Source: Nitrospirota bacterium
GTDB taxonomy: Bacteria; Nitrospirota; Nitrospiria; Nitrospirales; Nitrospiraceae
Length of the DNA stretch: 36,371 nucleotides
Assembly: GCA_016207025.1 (NCBI GenBank)
Contig: JACQQM010000009.1
Coordinates: forward strand, 1-36,371
Direction of reading: 5' to 3'
Position numbers and translations under genes: made by a program
Notes under the pieces: model-generated
The model's database searches: none
Told to the model about the DNA's origin: nothing
The model's input: only the letters and a program-made list of their open reading frames with translations
Shown here: positions 18,356 to 25,186 of the stretch, one piece after another
How the letters are laid out: each line of letters starts with the position of its first letter
Position numbering within the stretch: the first letter of the stretch is position 1

Positions 18356-19009
18356 ATGAAGCGGTTCTCTGCTACGAGGCTGAAGATCGTGCGCGGTGCA
18401 TTCCTGGCTCTTGGCGTTACCCTCGCGCTTGCAGCCTGTCAGGGCGGGGTTTCCCGCGACGGAGAAGTCAGGGCGTCGGAGCCGGAACAGAAACAGGGGC
18501 CGCGCATTGAGCAACTTCGCGCACGGCATGCCGCCCTTCAACGTCAACTGTCACAGCGGGCACCGGATGGCACCTATATCATCGTGGATACCGCGCGCAA
18601 TCGGCTCTATGTGAAGCGCCGTGAGGTGGTGTTGTTGACGGCCATTGCCTCGACCGGAAGTGGCACGATTCTGGACAATCCCGACCGTCCCGGCGCGCAA
18701 TGGGTATTCGACACGCCACGGGGCGAGTTCGCCATCCAATCGAAGTTGGCGAATCCTGTCTGGGTCAAGCCCGACTGGGCCTTCCTCGAAGAGGGGCTGG
18801 ACGTCCCGACGGATCCGTTGCAGCGTCTCGAGCCCGGGATGCTCGGTGAATATGCGCTGGGGTTCGGCAGCGGCTATTTCATACACGGGACTCTGTACAC
18901 CAGGCTGCTGGGTAAGAATGTGACCCATGGCTGCATCCGGCTGAATGATGAAGACCTCCGAGCTGTGCATAGGCTCTCGAGAATTGGGACCCCTGTCATC
19001 ATCTTCTAA
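18356..19009 (+). CDS. L,D-transpeptidase lipoprotein (YkuD family, canonical motif)
   Basis: A 217-residue lipoprotein with lipobox LAAC (Cys28), followed by a short polar linker and a YkuD domain (about 72-217). The active site is complete: His177-Gly178 in FIHGTLYTRLLG and Cys193 in THGCIRL. L,D-transpeptidases form 3-3 cross-links in peptidoglycan or attach lipoproteins to it, in the periplasm. ATG at 18356 has GGAG 3 nt upstream. A TTG at 18353 is a less likely start. It follows the variant YkuD gene by 6 nt, so the two are one transcript. Confidence 0.93.
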   Translation: MKRFSATRLKIVRGAFLALGVTLALAACQGGVSRDGEVRASEPEQKQGPRIEQLRARHAALQRQLSQRAPDGTYIIVDTARNRLYVKRREVVLLTAIASTGSGTILDNPDRPGAQWVFDTPRGEFAIQSKLANPVWVKPDWAFLEEGLDVPTDPLQRLEPGMLGEYALGFGSGYFIHGTLYTRLLGKNVTHGCIRLNDEDLRAVHRLSRIGTPVIIF

Positions 19010-19175
19010 GACGGACAGCAGGGCTCGCCCTGAGCCGCCAATCCTCCTGCGTAGGCGACCGTGCCGTCTTCCGACCGGCACCCACGCATTGGCCATAGCC
19101 ACCTGAAGAGGCCGTCCGGTTGTCCCACCGATTCATGACCAAAACAACGCTGATCGTCGCCACGCTGTGCGCTCG

Positions 19176-19817
19176 ATGAACCGCGTGTGTCTCGCCCGCT
19201 GTGCAACTCTTTTGCTCGCCTTCCTCACGATGACCGCAGGCCCGGCCTCGCCGAGCAGTCTGGAGACTGGTGATTTTGAAACGGTGCGGGAGGCGAACCG
19301 GGTTCTGGAAGAAGAAATCAAGCTGGCCGCTCGCCCCCAGGTGTACCTCCTTGTGGATTGCTCCGAACGAGTCGTCTTGATCAAGGGCCGCGGCGTCGAG
19401 CTCTACCGTCTCCCGATCATTGACTGGCGTCTTTCCGGAGAAGGCCCGTTAGCCGTCGTGTTTCGCCTACTCGTCAGACCTCCCGTCGTCCGTCCCAAAG
19501 CCATGCCGGGCGAGGATCCTTCTTCGGATCCCATTGATCTCCATGATATGCCGGCGGATTATGATCTTGTCTTCGATCCGGCCCTCATCCTCGCTGTGGC
19601 GCCACCGCTGAGCGAACAGCCATGGCTGTGGGCGAAGAGCCACCTGCGGGAATGGTGGCGACACGTGGTGGCCTGGGTCCGTGTCACCGTCACCGCCGAC
19701 CAGGCGGCCCTCGGCGCCCATCTTCGCCTCACGCTTTCAGAAGAAGCGGCACAATCGCTTGCCTGGTCTGTCACCGACGGCATGCCCATGCTGATCCGCA
19801 GAGCGACATCTCTGTAA
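19176..19817 (+). CDS. Exported YkuD-like protein, probably catalytically inactive
   Basis: A 213-residue exported protein with an N-terminal signal sequence (residues 1-25) and no lipobox. The strand QVYLLVDCSERVVLIKGRGV matches the first strand of the YkuD domains upstream. Near the C-terminus the segment ALGAHLRLTLSEE stands where a YkuD enzyme has HGCIRLNDED, followed by an equivalent DGMPMLI end. The catalytic cysteine is therefore replaced by His. I infer a degenerate, regulatory or structural paralog. GTG at 19167 is another possible start. A 14-codon ORF (19135-19179) ends in an ATGA overlap with this start. Confidence 0.7.
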   Translation: MNRVCLARCATLLLAFLTMTAGPASPSSLETGDFETVREANRVLEEEIKLAARPQVYLLVDCSERVVLIKGRGVELYRLPIIDWRLSGEGPLAVVFRLLVRPPVVRPKAMPGEDPSSDPIDLHDMPADYDLVFDPALILAVAPPLSEQPWLWAKSHLREWWRHVVAWVRVTVTADQAALGAHLRLTLSEEAAQSLAWSVTDGMPMLIRRATSL

Positions 19818-19848
19818 ACGAGGGCCCGCATCCTCTCTCGCCACCGGT

Positions 19849-19877
19849 TTGCGTTTTACTCCTCGCCAGCCTAAGAT
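19849..19877 (+). promoter_or_regulatory. Candidate promoter for the pgi operon
   Basis: TTGCGT (19849-19854), a 17-nt spacer and TAAGAT (19872-19877) lie about 60 nt before the pgi start. Three and four positions match the consensus. A palindrome plus T-run (ATTGCGCGCAAT then T8) follows at about 19893-19912 and may attenuate transcription. Confidence 0.4.
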
Positions 19878-19935
19878 ACGGCCTTTGTGTAATATTGCGC
19901 GCAATTTTTTTTCTGCGGCCGGTGAAGGGGAAACG

Positions 19936-21612
19936 ATGGTGGTGACCAAAATGAGTGCGCGGCTGGGATCCTGGCAAACCAGTGTGGAGGCCGCGCTGGG
20001 TGAAATGGTGCACGCGAGGGTCGTGGCGCGCCTGTGGGCCAAAGACCACACGCTGTGGAAGCCGGACCCCACCGAGATTACGAATCGGCTCGGCTGGCTC
20101 ACGGTGGCCGAACAGATGCTGGAGCGGGTAGGTCAACTGCAGGCGTTTGCGCAAGCCGTGCGTGCCGACGGCTTCCGACATGTCGTGCTGCTGGGCATGG
20201 GCGGCAGCAGTCTCGGCCCCGAGGTGCTGCGTTCCACCTTTGGCTCCGCCCGAGGGTTTCCGCGCCTCTGGGTGCTGGATTCCACCGTCCCTGGCGCCGT
20301 GCGTGACGTCACCAAGTCCATCCGCCCGGCCAAAACCCTGTTCGTCCTGGCCAGCAAATCCGGCGGCACGATCGAGGTCATGTCCCTCTTCTCCTACTTC
20401 TTGGATCTGGTGGCCAGGTCCCGCGGAAACACCGGGGGAACTCAGTTCGTGGCGATTACCGATCCCGGCACAGGGTTGGCCTCCTTGGCACGGGAACACG
20501 GATTCAGGGCAACGTTTCTCAATCCGCCCGATATCGGTGGGCGGTACTCAGTCCTGTCGTACTTTGGGTTGGTGCCGGCCGCGCTCGCGGGGTTGGACCT
20601 CAAGACGCTGCTCAGCCGCGGAGTCCAGATGGCGCAGGCCTGCGGCCCAACCCATCTTCCCCACCAGAATCCCGGCGCGTATCTAGGGGCGGTGCTGGGG
20701 ATACTCGGCGGAGCCGGCCGGGATAAAATCACGCTGATCGCCTCCCCGAAGGTGAAAACGTTCGGGTTGTGGGCGGAACAATTGCTGGCTGAAAGCACCG
20801 GGAAGCAAGGCAAGGGACTGGTGCCGATCGCCGAGGAACCGATGGCCGCGCCGAAGGCCTATGGGAATGATCGTCTGTTCGTGTATCTGCGGCTCAACGG
20901 TGACGCCAACAGTATGACTGATCGTCATGTCCAGGCGCTGGAACGCGCGCGCCAACCAGTGCTCCGACTGACGTTGCGCGATCGTTATGATCTGGGTGCC
21001 GAGTTCTTCCGGTGGGAGTTTGCCACGGCCGTCGCCGGCCATTTTCTTGACCTCCATCCGTTCGACCAGCCCAATGTGCAGGAAAGCAAAGAGAACACGA
21101 ACCGGAATCTTGAGGCAGTCCGTGCGCATGGCCGGGTCCCCTCCGTGCAAGCGGATGGCGCGCTCACTAATCTCCTGGCCCAGGCGGCGCCGGGCAAGTA
21201 CTTCGCGGTCCTGGCCTATATGCGTCCTTCGCGGGCAGCCGAGACGGCCCTCAGATCGCTTCGCAAGGCAGCCCTGACCAGGTACCGGGTGGCAACCACA
21301 GCAGGGTATGGGCCTCGGTACCTGCATTCAACCGGCCAGCTACACAAAGGCGGCCCGGGCACGGGCCTCTTTCTACTGCTCGTGGAGGACATGAATCAGG
21401 GTATCGAGATCCCGGGCGCGCCTTATACGTTTGGTACGTTGGCCGAAGCGCAGGCGGCAGGGGACCTCCAGTCGCTCCAAGCGCACCAGCGGCCGGTTGT
21501 GCGGATACGCCTCAGACGGAATGGAGCTGCCACGATCAAAACGCTTGCCCGTGCGTTGAGCAGGAACAGCGATGCTCGCCGGTGGACCACTCGCGCGATC
21601 ACAAAGGGCTGA
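19936..21612 (+). CDS. pgi: Glucose-6-phosphate isomerase, SIS-domain type
   Basis: Interconverts glucose-6-phosphate and fructose-6-phosphate. The 558-residue protein has two SIS domains: the first with LLGMGGSSLGP at residues 87-95 and the phosphate loop SKSGGTIE at 140-147, and a later one with the YLHSTGQLHKGGPGTG segment near the C-terminus. These motifs resemble the isomerase half of bifunctional transaldolase-isomerase proteins, but no transaldolase half is attached. ATG at 19936 has AAGGGG 6 nt upstream; the frame runs open further back to 19849 through the promoter region. It leads a cluster with pgl, glk and rpiA. Confidence 0.93.
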   Translation: MVVTKMSARLGSWQTSVEAALGEMVHARVVARLWAKDHTLWKPDPTEITNRLGWLTVAEQMLERVGQLQAFAQAVRADGFRHVVLLGMGGSSLGPEVLRSTFGSARGFPRLWVLDSTVPGAVRDVTKSIRPAKTLFVLASKSGGTIEVMSLFSYFLDLVARSRGNTGGTQFVAITDPGTGLASLAREHGFRATFLNPPDIGGRYSVLSYFGLVPAALAGLDLKTLLSRGVQMAQACGPTHLPHQNPGAYLGAVLGILGGAGRDKITLIASPKVKTFGLWAEQLLAESTGKQGKGLVPIAEEPMAAPKAYGNDRLFVYLRLNGDANSMTDRHVQALERARQPVLRLTLRDRYDLGAEFFRWEFATAVAGHFLDLHPFDQPNVQESKENTNRNLEAVRAHGRVPSVQADGALTNLLAQAAPGKYFAVLAYMRPSRAAETALRSLRKAALTRYRVATTAGYGPRYLHSTGQLHKGGPGTGLFLLLVEDMNQGIEIPGAPYTFGTLAEAQAAGDLQSLQAHQRPVVRIRLRRNGAATIKTLARALSRNSDARRWTTRAITKG

Positions 21613-21645
21613 AAGAACTCCTTCCTCCACAAAGGAGGGCGATCT

Positions 21646-22377
21646 ATGAGTGGGAGCATTGTCTTCTTGTTCGGGGTGCTCAGTTACCTGATCTTTTTCG
21701 TCACGTTTCTGTACGCGATGGGCTTTGTCGGCAACGTGGTGGTTCCGAAATCCATTGATTCTGGTGCAGAAGGGTCGGCAGACCAAGCCCTGCTCATAGA
21801 CGCCGTGTTGCTCGGACTCTTTGCGATTCAGCACAGCGTGATGGCGCGGCAGTGGTTCAAGAGACGGTGGACCAAACTTATCCCTCAACCGGTTGAACGC
21901 AGCACCTATGTCCTGATTTCCAGCTTGTTGCTGGGCTTTCTCTTCTGGCAATGGCAGCCTCTGCCGGGCGTGGCGTGGAAGGTGGACCAGCCCTTCGGCC
22001 AACTCATTCTGCAGGGGTTGTTCTGGACCGGCTGGCTGATCGTCCTGTTGTCCACCTTCATGATTGATCACTTCGATCTGTTTGGATTGCGGCAGGTGTA
22101 CCTATATGCGAGCGGAAAGGAGTACACCCCACCGGGATTCAAGATGACGGCGCTGTACCGTTACGTTCGGCATCCGATCATGGTGGGCTTCATCATCGCC
22201 TTCTGGGCGTCACCGGTCATGACCGTAGGCCACCTCGTCTTTGCGCTCGCCACGACGGCCTACATCCTGCTCGCTATCCAATTCGAGGAGCGCGATCTGT
22301 TGAAATTCCACGGTCAAGCCTATGAGGAATACCGCCGGAACGTCTCCATGATCGTCCCACTGCCGAAAAAGAAATGA
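21646..22377 (+). CDS. Membrane-bound methyltransferase, MddA/NnrU-like
   Basis: A 243-residue membrane protein with about six hydrophobic segments and the isoprenylcysteine-methyltransferase-like C-terminal motif ([20 protein letters not shown], then EERDLL and YEEYRRNV). The sequence most resembles methanethiol S-methyltransferase MddA, which makes dimethyl sulfide from methanethiol and SAM; NnrU-like methyltransferases are the alternative. A strong AAAGGAGG ribosome binding site lies 7 nt before the ATG. It sits between pgi and pgl and is unrelated in apparent function to them. The substrate cannot be settled from sequence alone. Confidence 0.65.
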   Translation: MSGSIVFLFGVLSYLIFFVTFLYAMGFVGNVVVPKSIDSGAEGSADQALLIDAVLLGLFAIQHSVMARQWFKRRWTKLIPQPVERSTYVLISSLLLGFLFWQWQPLPGVAWKVDQPFGQLILQGLFWTGWLIVLLSTFMIDHFDLFGLRQVYLYASGKEYTPPGFKMTALYRYVRHPIMVGFIIAFWASPVMTVGHLVFALATTAYILLAIQFEERDLLKFHGQAYEEYRRNVSMIVPLPKKK

Positions 22378-22405
22378 GCGCAGAAACGCGGCTGACCATC
22401 GCAGC

Positions 22406-23188
22406 ATGAGCGCGGCACCTGAACTCCGGGTCATGAATGACAGCGAGGAACTAACGCGTGAGGCCGCCGAGCTGTTTGTGTGGTTCGGCGAGCAGGCGAT
22501 CGGGACGCGCGGGCGGTTTCGGGTGGCGCTGTCCGGCGGGTCCACGCCGAAAGCCCTGTACGCCGCATTGGCCGGCCCGGCCTTCTCAGGACAGTTGGAC
22601 TGGCGTCGCGTCGAGTTCTACTTTGGGGATGAGCGATGCGTGCCGCCCGACCATGCCGAGAGCAACTTCGGCATGGCGAACGGGGCCCTGTTCCGTCCGC
22701 TCAAGATGGCGCCGGAGCGGATCTTCCGGATGTCCGGCGAATCCGGCGACCCCGACGAGGCCGCCCGCCGGTACGAGAAGCTGATCCGGGAACGGTTCGA
22801 GGCCCCCGCTCCGGGCTGGCCCAGCTTTGACCTGATCCTGCTCGGCCTGGGAGAGGATGGGCATACCGCCTCCTTGTTTCCGAACACGCAGGCTCTCGAT
22901 GAGCGCGCACGCCTGGTCGTGCCCTCGGTGGCGCCGCGCGAGCCGAAGCAGCGACTGACGCTCACGGCCCCGGCGATCAACGAAGCGCGAGCGGTGGTCT
23001 TTCTGGTCAGCGGGCCCGGTAAGGCCACCGCCGTTCACGCGGTGCTTGAGGATCGAGGTCAAAATGATCGGCAAATCCCGGCGAAGCTGGTCCGCCCGGT
23101 GAGCGGGCGGCTGATCTGGTTGGTGGATCGAGCTGCCGCCGCTGCCCTTGCGGTCACGAAGCAAAATGTGGTCTCTCATGAGGAGTGA
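22406..23188 (+). CDS. pgl: 6-phosphogluconolactonase
   Basis: Hydrolyses 6-phosphogluconolactone in the oxidative pentose phosphate pathway. The 260-residue protein (DevB/SOL type) contains ALSGGSTPKALY, FYFGDERCVPPDH with ESNFGM, and the GLGEDGHTASLFP active-site segment. It ends with the PAKLVRP segment before a C-terminal helix, as in the family. There is no strong ribosome binding site, and an in-frame ATG at 22433 is an alternative start. The stop codon is immediately followed by the glk start. Confidence 0.95.
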   Translation: MSAAPELRVMNDSEELTREAAELFVWFGEQAIGTRGRFRVALSGGSTPKALYAALAGPAFSGQLDWRRVEFYFGDERCVPPDHAESNFGMANGALFRPLKMAPERIFRMSGESGDPDEAARRYEKLIRERFEAPAPGWPSFDLILLGLGEDGHTASLFPNTQALDERARLVVPSVAPREPKQRLTLTAPAINEARAVVFLVSGPGKATAVHAVLEDRGQNDRQIPAKLVRPVSGRLIWLVDRAAAAALAVTKQNVVSHEE

Positions 23189-24262
23189 ATGATTCTCGCA
23201 GGCGATATCGGCGGCACGAAGACCAATCTGGCCCTGCTCGACTGGAAGACCGAGCGTGTGGAGCCGGTTCGGGAACAGACCTTTGCCAGCCCCGACTTCG
23301 GATCGCTGGAAGAGATCATGACCGAATTTCTGAAACCGCCTGCGAAGCCTTCGCTCGAACCCGCCGAGGAGGAATCAGCATCCGAACCGTCCAGCGCCTC
23401 TGCCCCCGAAGAATCTCCGACGATCGAGGCCGCCTGCTTTGGGGTGGCCGGGCCGGTGCTTCAGAACCGGTCCCGGACCACGAATCTGCCGTGGGTTGTG
23501 GATGGGGCCGAGTTAGCCAAGCGGTTTGAGATCCCGCACGTGCGTCTTCTGAACGATCTGGAGGCCACGGCGTATGGGCTCCTGACCTTGCGCCCTGATG
23601 AAATGTCCGTCTTGAACGCCGGCAGTCCTTCTCCGGCCAAAGGCGCGATGGCGCTGATCGCGGCCGGCACGGGGCTGGGGGAAGCGATTCTGTTCTGGGA
23701 CGGCGCGCGCTATCGCCCGATGCCGTCCGAAGGCGGCCACACGGACTTCGCGCCGAACAGCGACATTGAGATCGAGCTGCTCCGGTACCTGCGCCTCAGC
23801 TATCTGCACGTGAGTTACGAACGCGCGTTGTCGGGCGCCGGCCTGCACGCCATCTATGAATTCCTTCGGGACACGAAACGAAACGAGCCCACGTGGGTGG
23901 CGGAACGCCTGAAAGTGGGCGATCCCGCCGCCGTCATCACCGAAATCGGGCTGAGCGGCCAAGCGGAAATCTGCAAACAGGCGCTGGACCTGTTCGTCTC
24001 GATCTACGGGGCAGAGGCCGCGAACTTGGCGCTCAAAGCGCTGGCGTTGGACGGGGTCTACGTCGGGGGCGGGATCGCCCCCAAGCTGCTGCCGAAGCTG
24101 AAGGACGGCACCTTCATGCGGGCGTTCACGGGGAAAGGACGCTACAAACAGTTGTTGAGTTCCATTCCGGTGCGCGTCATTATGAACCAGAAGACCGCGT
24201 TGCTGGGGGCGGCGTCGGTGGCGGCAGAGCTGGTACGGGAGGAGCAACACGAGTCTGGCTAG
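23189..24262 (+). CDS. glk: Glucokinase with a low-complexity insertion
   Basis: Phosphorylates glucose with ATP. The 357 residues include the phosphate motif GDIGGTKTNLALL (5-17), ACFGVAGPV (82-90) and the catalytic segment LLNDLEATAYG with Asp123. GTGLGEA and an EGGHTDFAP segment follow. It belongs to the E. coli-type glucokinase family, which is usually near 320 residues. The extra length is largely residues 50-78, a Pro/Ser/Glu/Ala-rich stretch not expected in this fold and probably a surface loop. ATG at 23189 follows the pgl stop directly, with GAGGAG in the pgl end as ribosome binding site. Confidence 0.93.
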   Translation: MILAGDIGGTKTNLALLDWKTERVEPVREQTFASPDFGSLEEIMTEFLKPPAKPSLEPAEEESASEPSSASAPEESPTIEAACFGVAGPVLQNRSRTTNLPWVVDGAELAKRFEIPHVRLLNDLEATAYGLLTLRPDEMSVLNAGSPSPAKGAMALIAAGTGLGEAILFWDGARYRPMPSEGGHTDFAPNSDIEIELLRYLRLSYLHVSYERALSGAGLHAIYEFLRDTKRNEPTWVAERLKVGDPAAVITEIGLSGQAEICKQALDLFVSIYGAEAANLALKALALDGVYVGGGIAPKLLPKLKDGTFMRAFTGKGRYKQLLSSIPVRVIMNQKTALLGAASVAAELVREEQHESG

Positions 24263-24376
24263 AGGCATGCGGCCATGCACTTAGGCGCCTCCCGCGGCAT
24301 CGGGGACCCGTTGCTCTTGTATTGCAACGGGTGAGCACGGCGCTCCGGCGCAGGGCGTTTCTGACCGCATGCCTCT
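24261..24376. repeat. Foldback element between glk and rpiA
   Basis: Outer arms AGAGGCATGCGG (24261-24272) and CCGCATGCCTCT (24365-24376) are perfectly complementary and frame an inner perfect 9-bp stem ACCCGTTGC (24306-24314)/GCAACGGGT (24324-24332) with a 9-nt loop. Between the two stems are GC-rich, partly complementary stretches. The inner hairpin with its CGGGG flank recurs at 32010-32042. Beyond it a smaller hairpin (GGGTG...CACCC, 24381-24399) precedes rpiA. The left arm overlaps the glk stop codon. Confidence 0.8.
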
Positions 24377-24441
24377 GGCTTGGGTGAGCCAGTAGCACCC
24401 GCGCCAGTGAGAGAAAAGAGAGTCAGGGTGAAGGAAAGAAA

Positions 24442-25149
24442 ATGGAGAGTAAGGTGGAGAAGCAAGGATTAGAAGAACTCAAGCGGATGGCGGCGGAGGA
24501 GTCGGTGAAGTTCGTCCGCGATGGCGACGTGGTGGGGCTCGGCACCGGCTCAACCGCCAAATATATGGTCATTGCGCTGGGCGAGCGGGTCCGGCAGGGG
24601 TTGAGCATCAAGGGGGTGCCGACCTCGCAGGAGAGCGCCGACCTGGCGCACAAGCATTGCATTCCGCTCCTGAACAACGACGGCGCTTGGGCAATCGACG
24701 TGGCGATCGACGGCGCGGATCAAGTGGACCCCCAGCTTAACTTGATCAAAGGCGGCGGCGGGGCGCTGTTGCGGGAGAAGATCGTGGCGGCCGCGGCCCG
24801 GCAGCTCATCATCATCGTGGACGAGAGCAAGCGGGTGCCGGTGCTGGGACACCCGATGCCGCTGCCGGTCGAAGTGGCCACCTTCGGCTGGAAGAGCACC
24901 GCGTGCCAGATTGAACAGCTCGGCGTGAAGGCGGTGATCCGCGAGCACGGCGGGCAGCGCTACAAGACCGAGGCCGGGAACTATATCCTGGACCTGCAGA
25001 TCGATCGGATCACGGACCCCGCCGGGCTCGAGGCCCGGCTGAACGTCATTCCCGGCGTGGTGGAGACCGGCCTCTTTGTGGGCCGGACCCATGTGCTGAT
25101 CGTCGGGACCCCACGTGGGGTCGAGATCCAGACCGCGGCTAACCGATGA
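24442..25149 (+). CDS. rpiA: Ribose-5-phosphate isomerase A
   Basis: Converts ribose-5-phosphate to ribulose-5-phosphate. The 235-residue protein has GLGTGSTAKYM (32-42), DGADQVD (90-96) and KGGGGALLREK (103-113), which hold the catalytic Asp and Glu/Lys of RpiA. The C-terminal segment VVETGLFVG is conserved. ATG at 24442 has AAGGAAAG about 6 nt upstream. Together with pgi, pgl and glk it forms a short glucose and pentose phosphate set, although zwf, gnd and tkt are not in the window. Confidence 0.96.
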   Translation: MESKVEKQGLEELKRMAAEESVKFVRDGDVVGLGTGSTAKYMVIALGERVRQGLSIKGVPTSQESADLAHKHCIPLLNNDGAWAIDVAIDGADQVDPQLNLIKGGGGALLREKIVAAAARQLIIIVDESKRVPVLGHPMPLPVEVATFGWKSTACQIEQLGVKAVIREHGGQRYKTEAGNYILDLQIDRITDPAGLEARLNVIPGVVETGLFVGRTHVLIVGTPRGVEIQTAANR

Positions 25150-25186
25150 TCCACCACGACCGGCTGCCGAGTTCCCCCGCCGACCC

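Noticed and set aside
19135-19179. A 14-codon ORF that ends in an ATGA overlap with the inactive YkuD-like gene, as a leader peptide
   Set aside because: No ribosome binding site and no regulatory codon run. The overlap may be chance.
25107-25122. A 16-bp palindrome GACCCCACGTGGGGTC in rpiA, with the CACGTG core of parS
   Set aside because: The outer positions do not match the parS consensus (TGTTNCACGTGNAACA), and it lies inside coding sequence, so it is likely chance.
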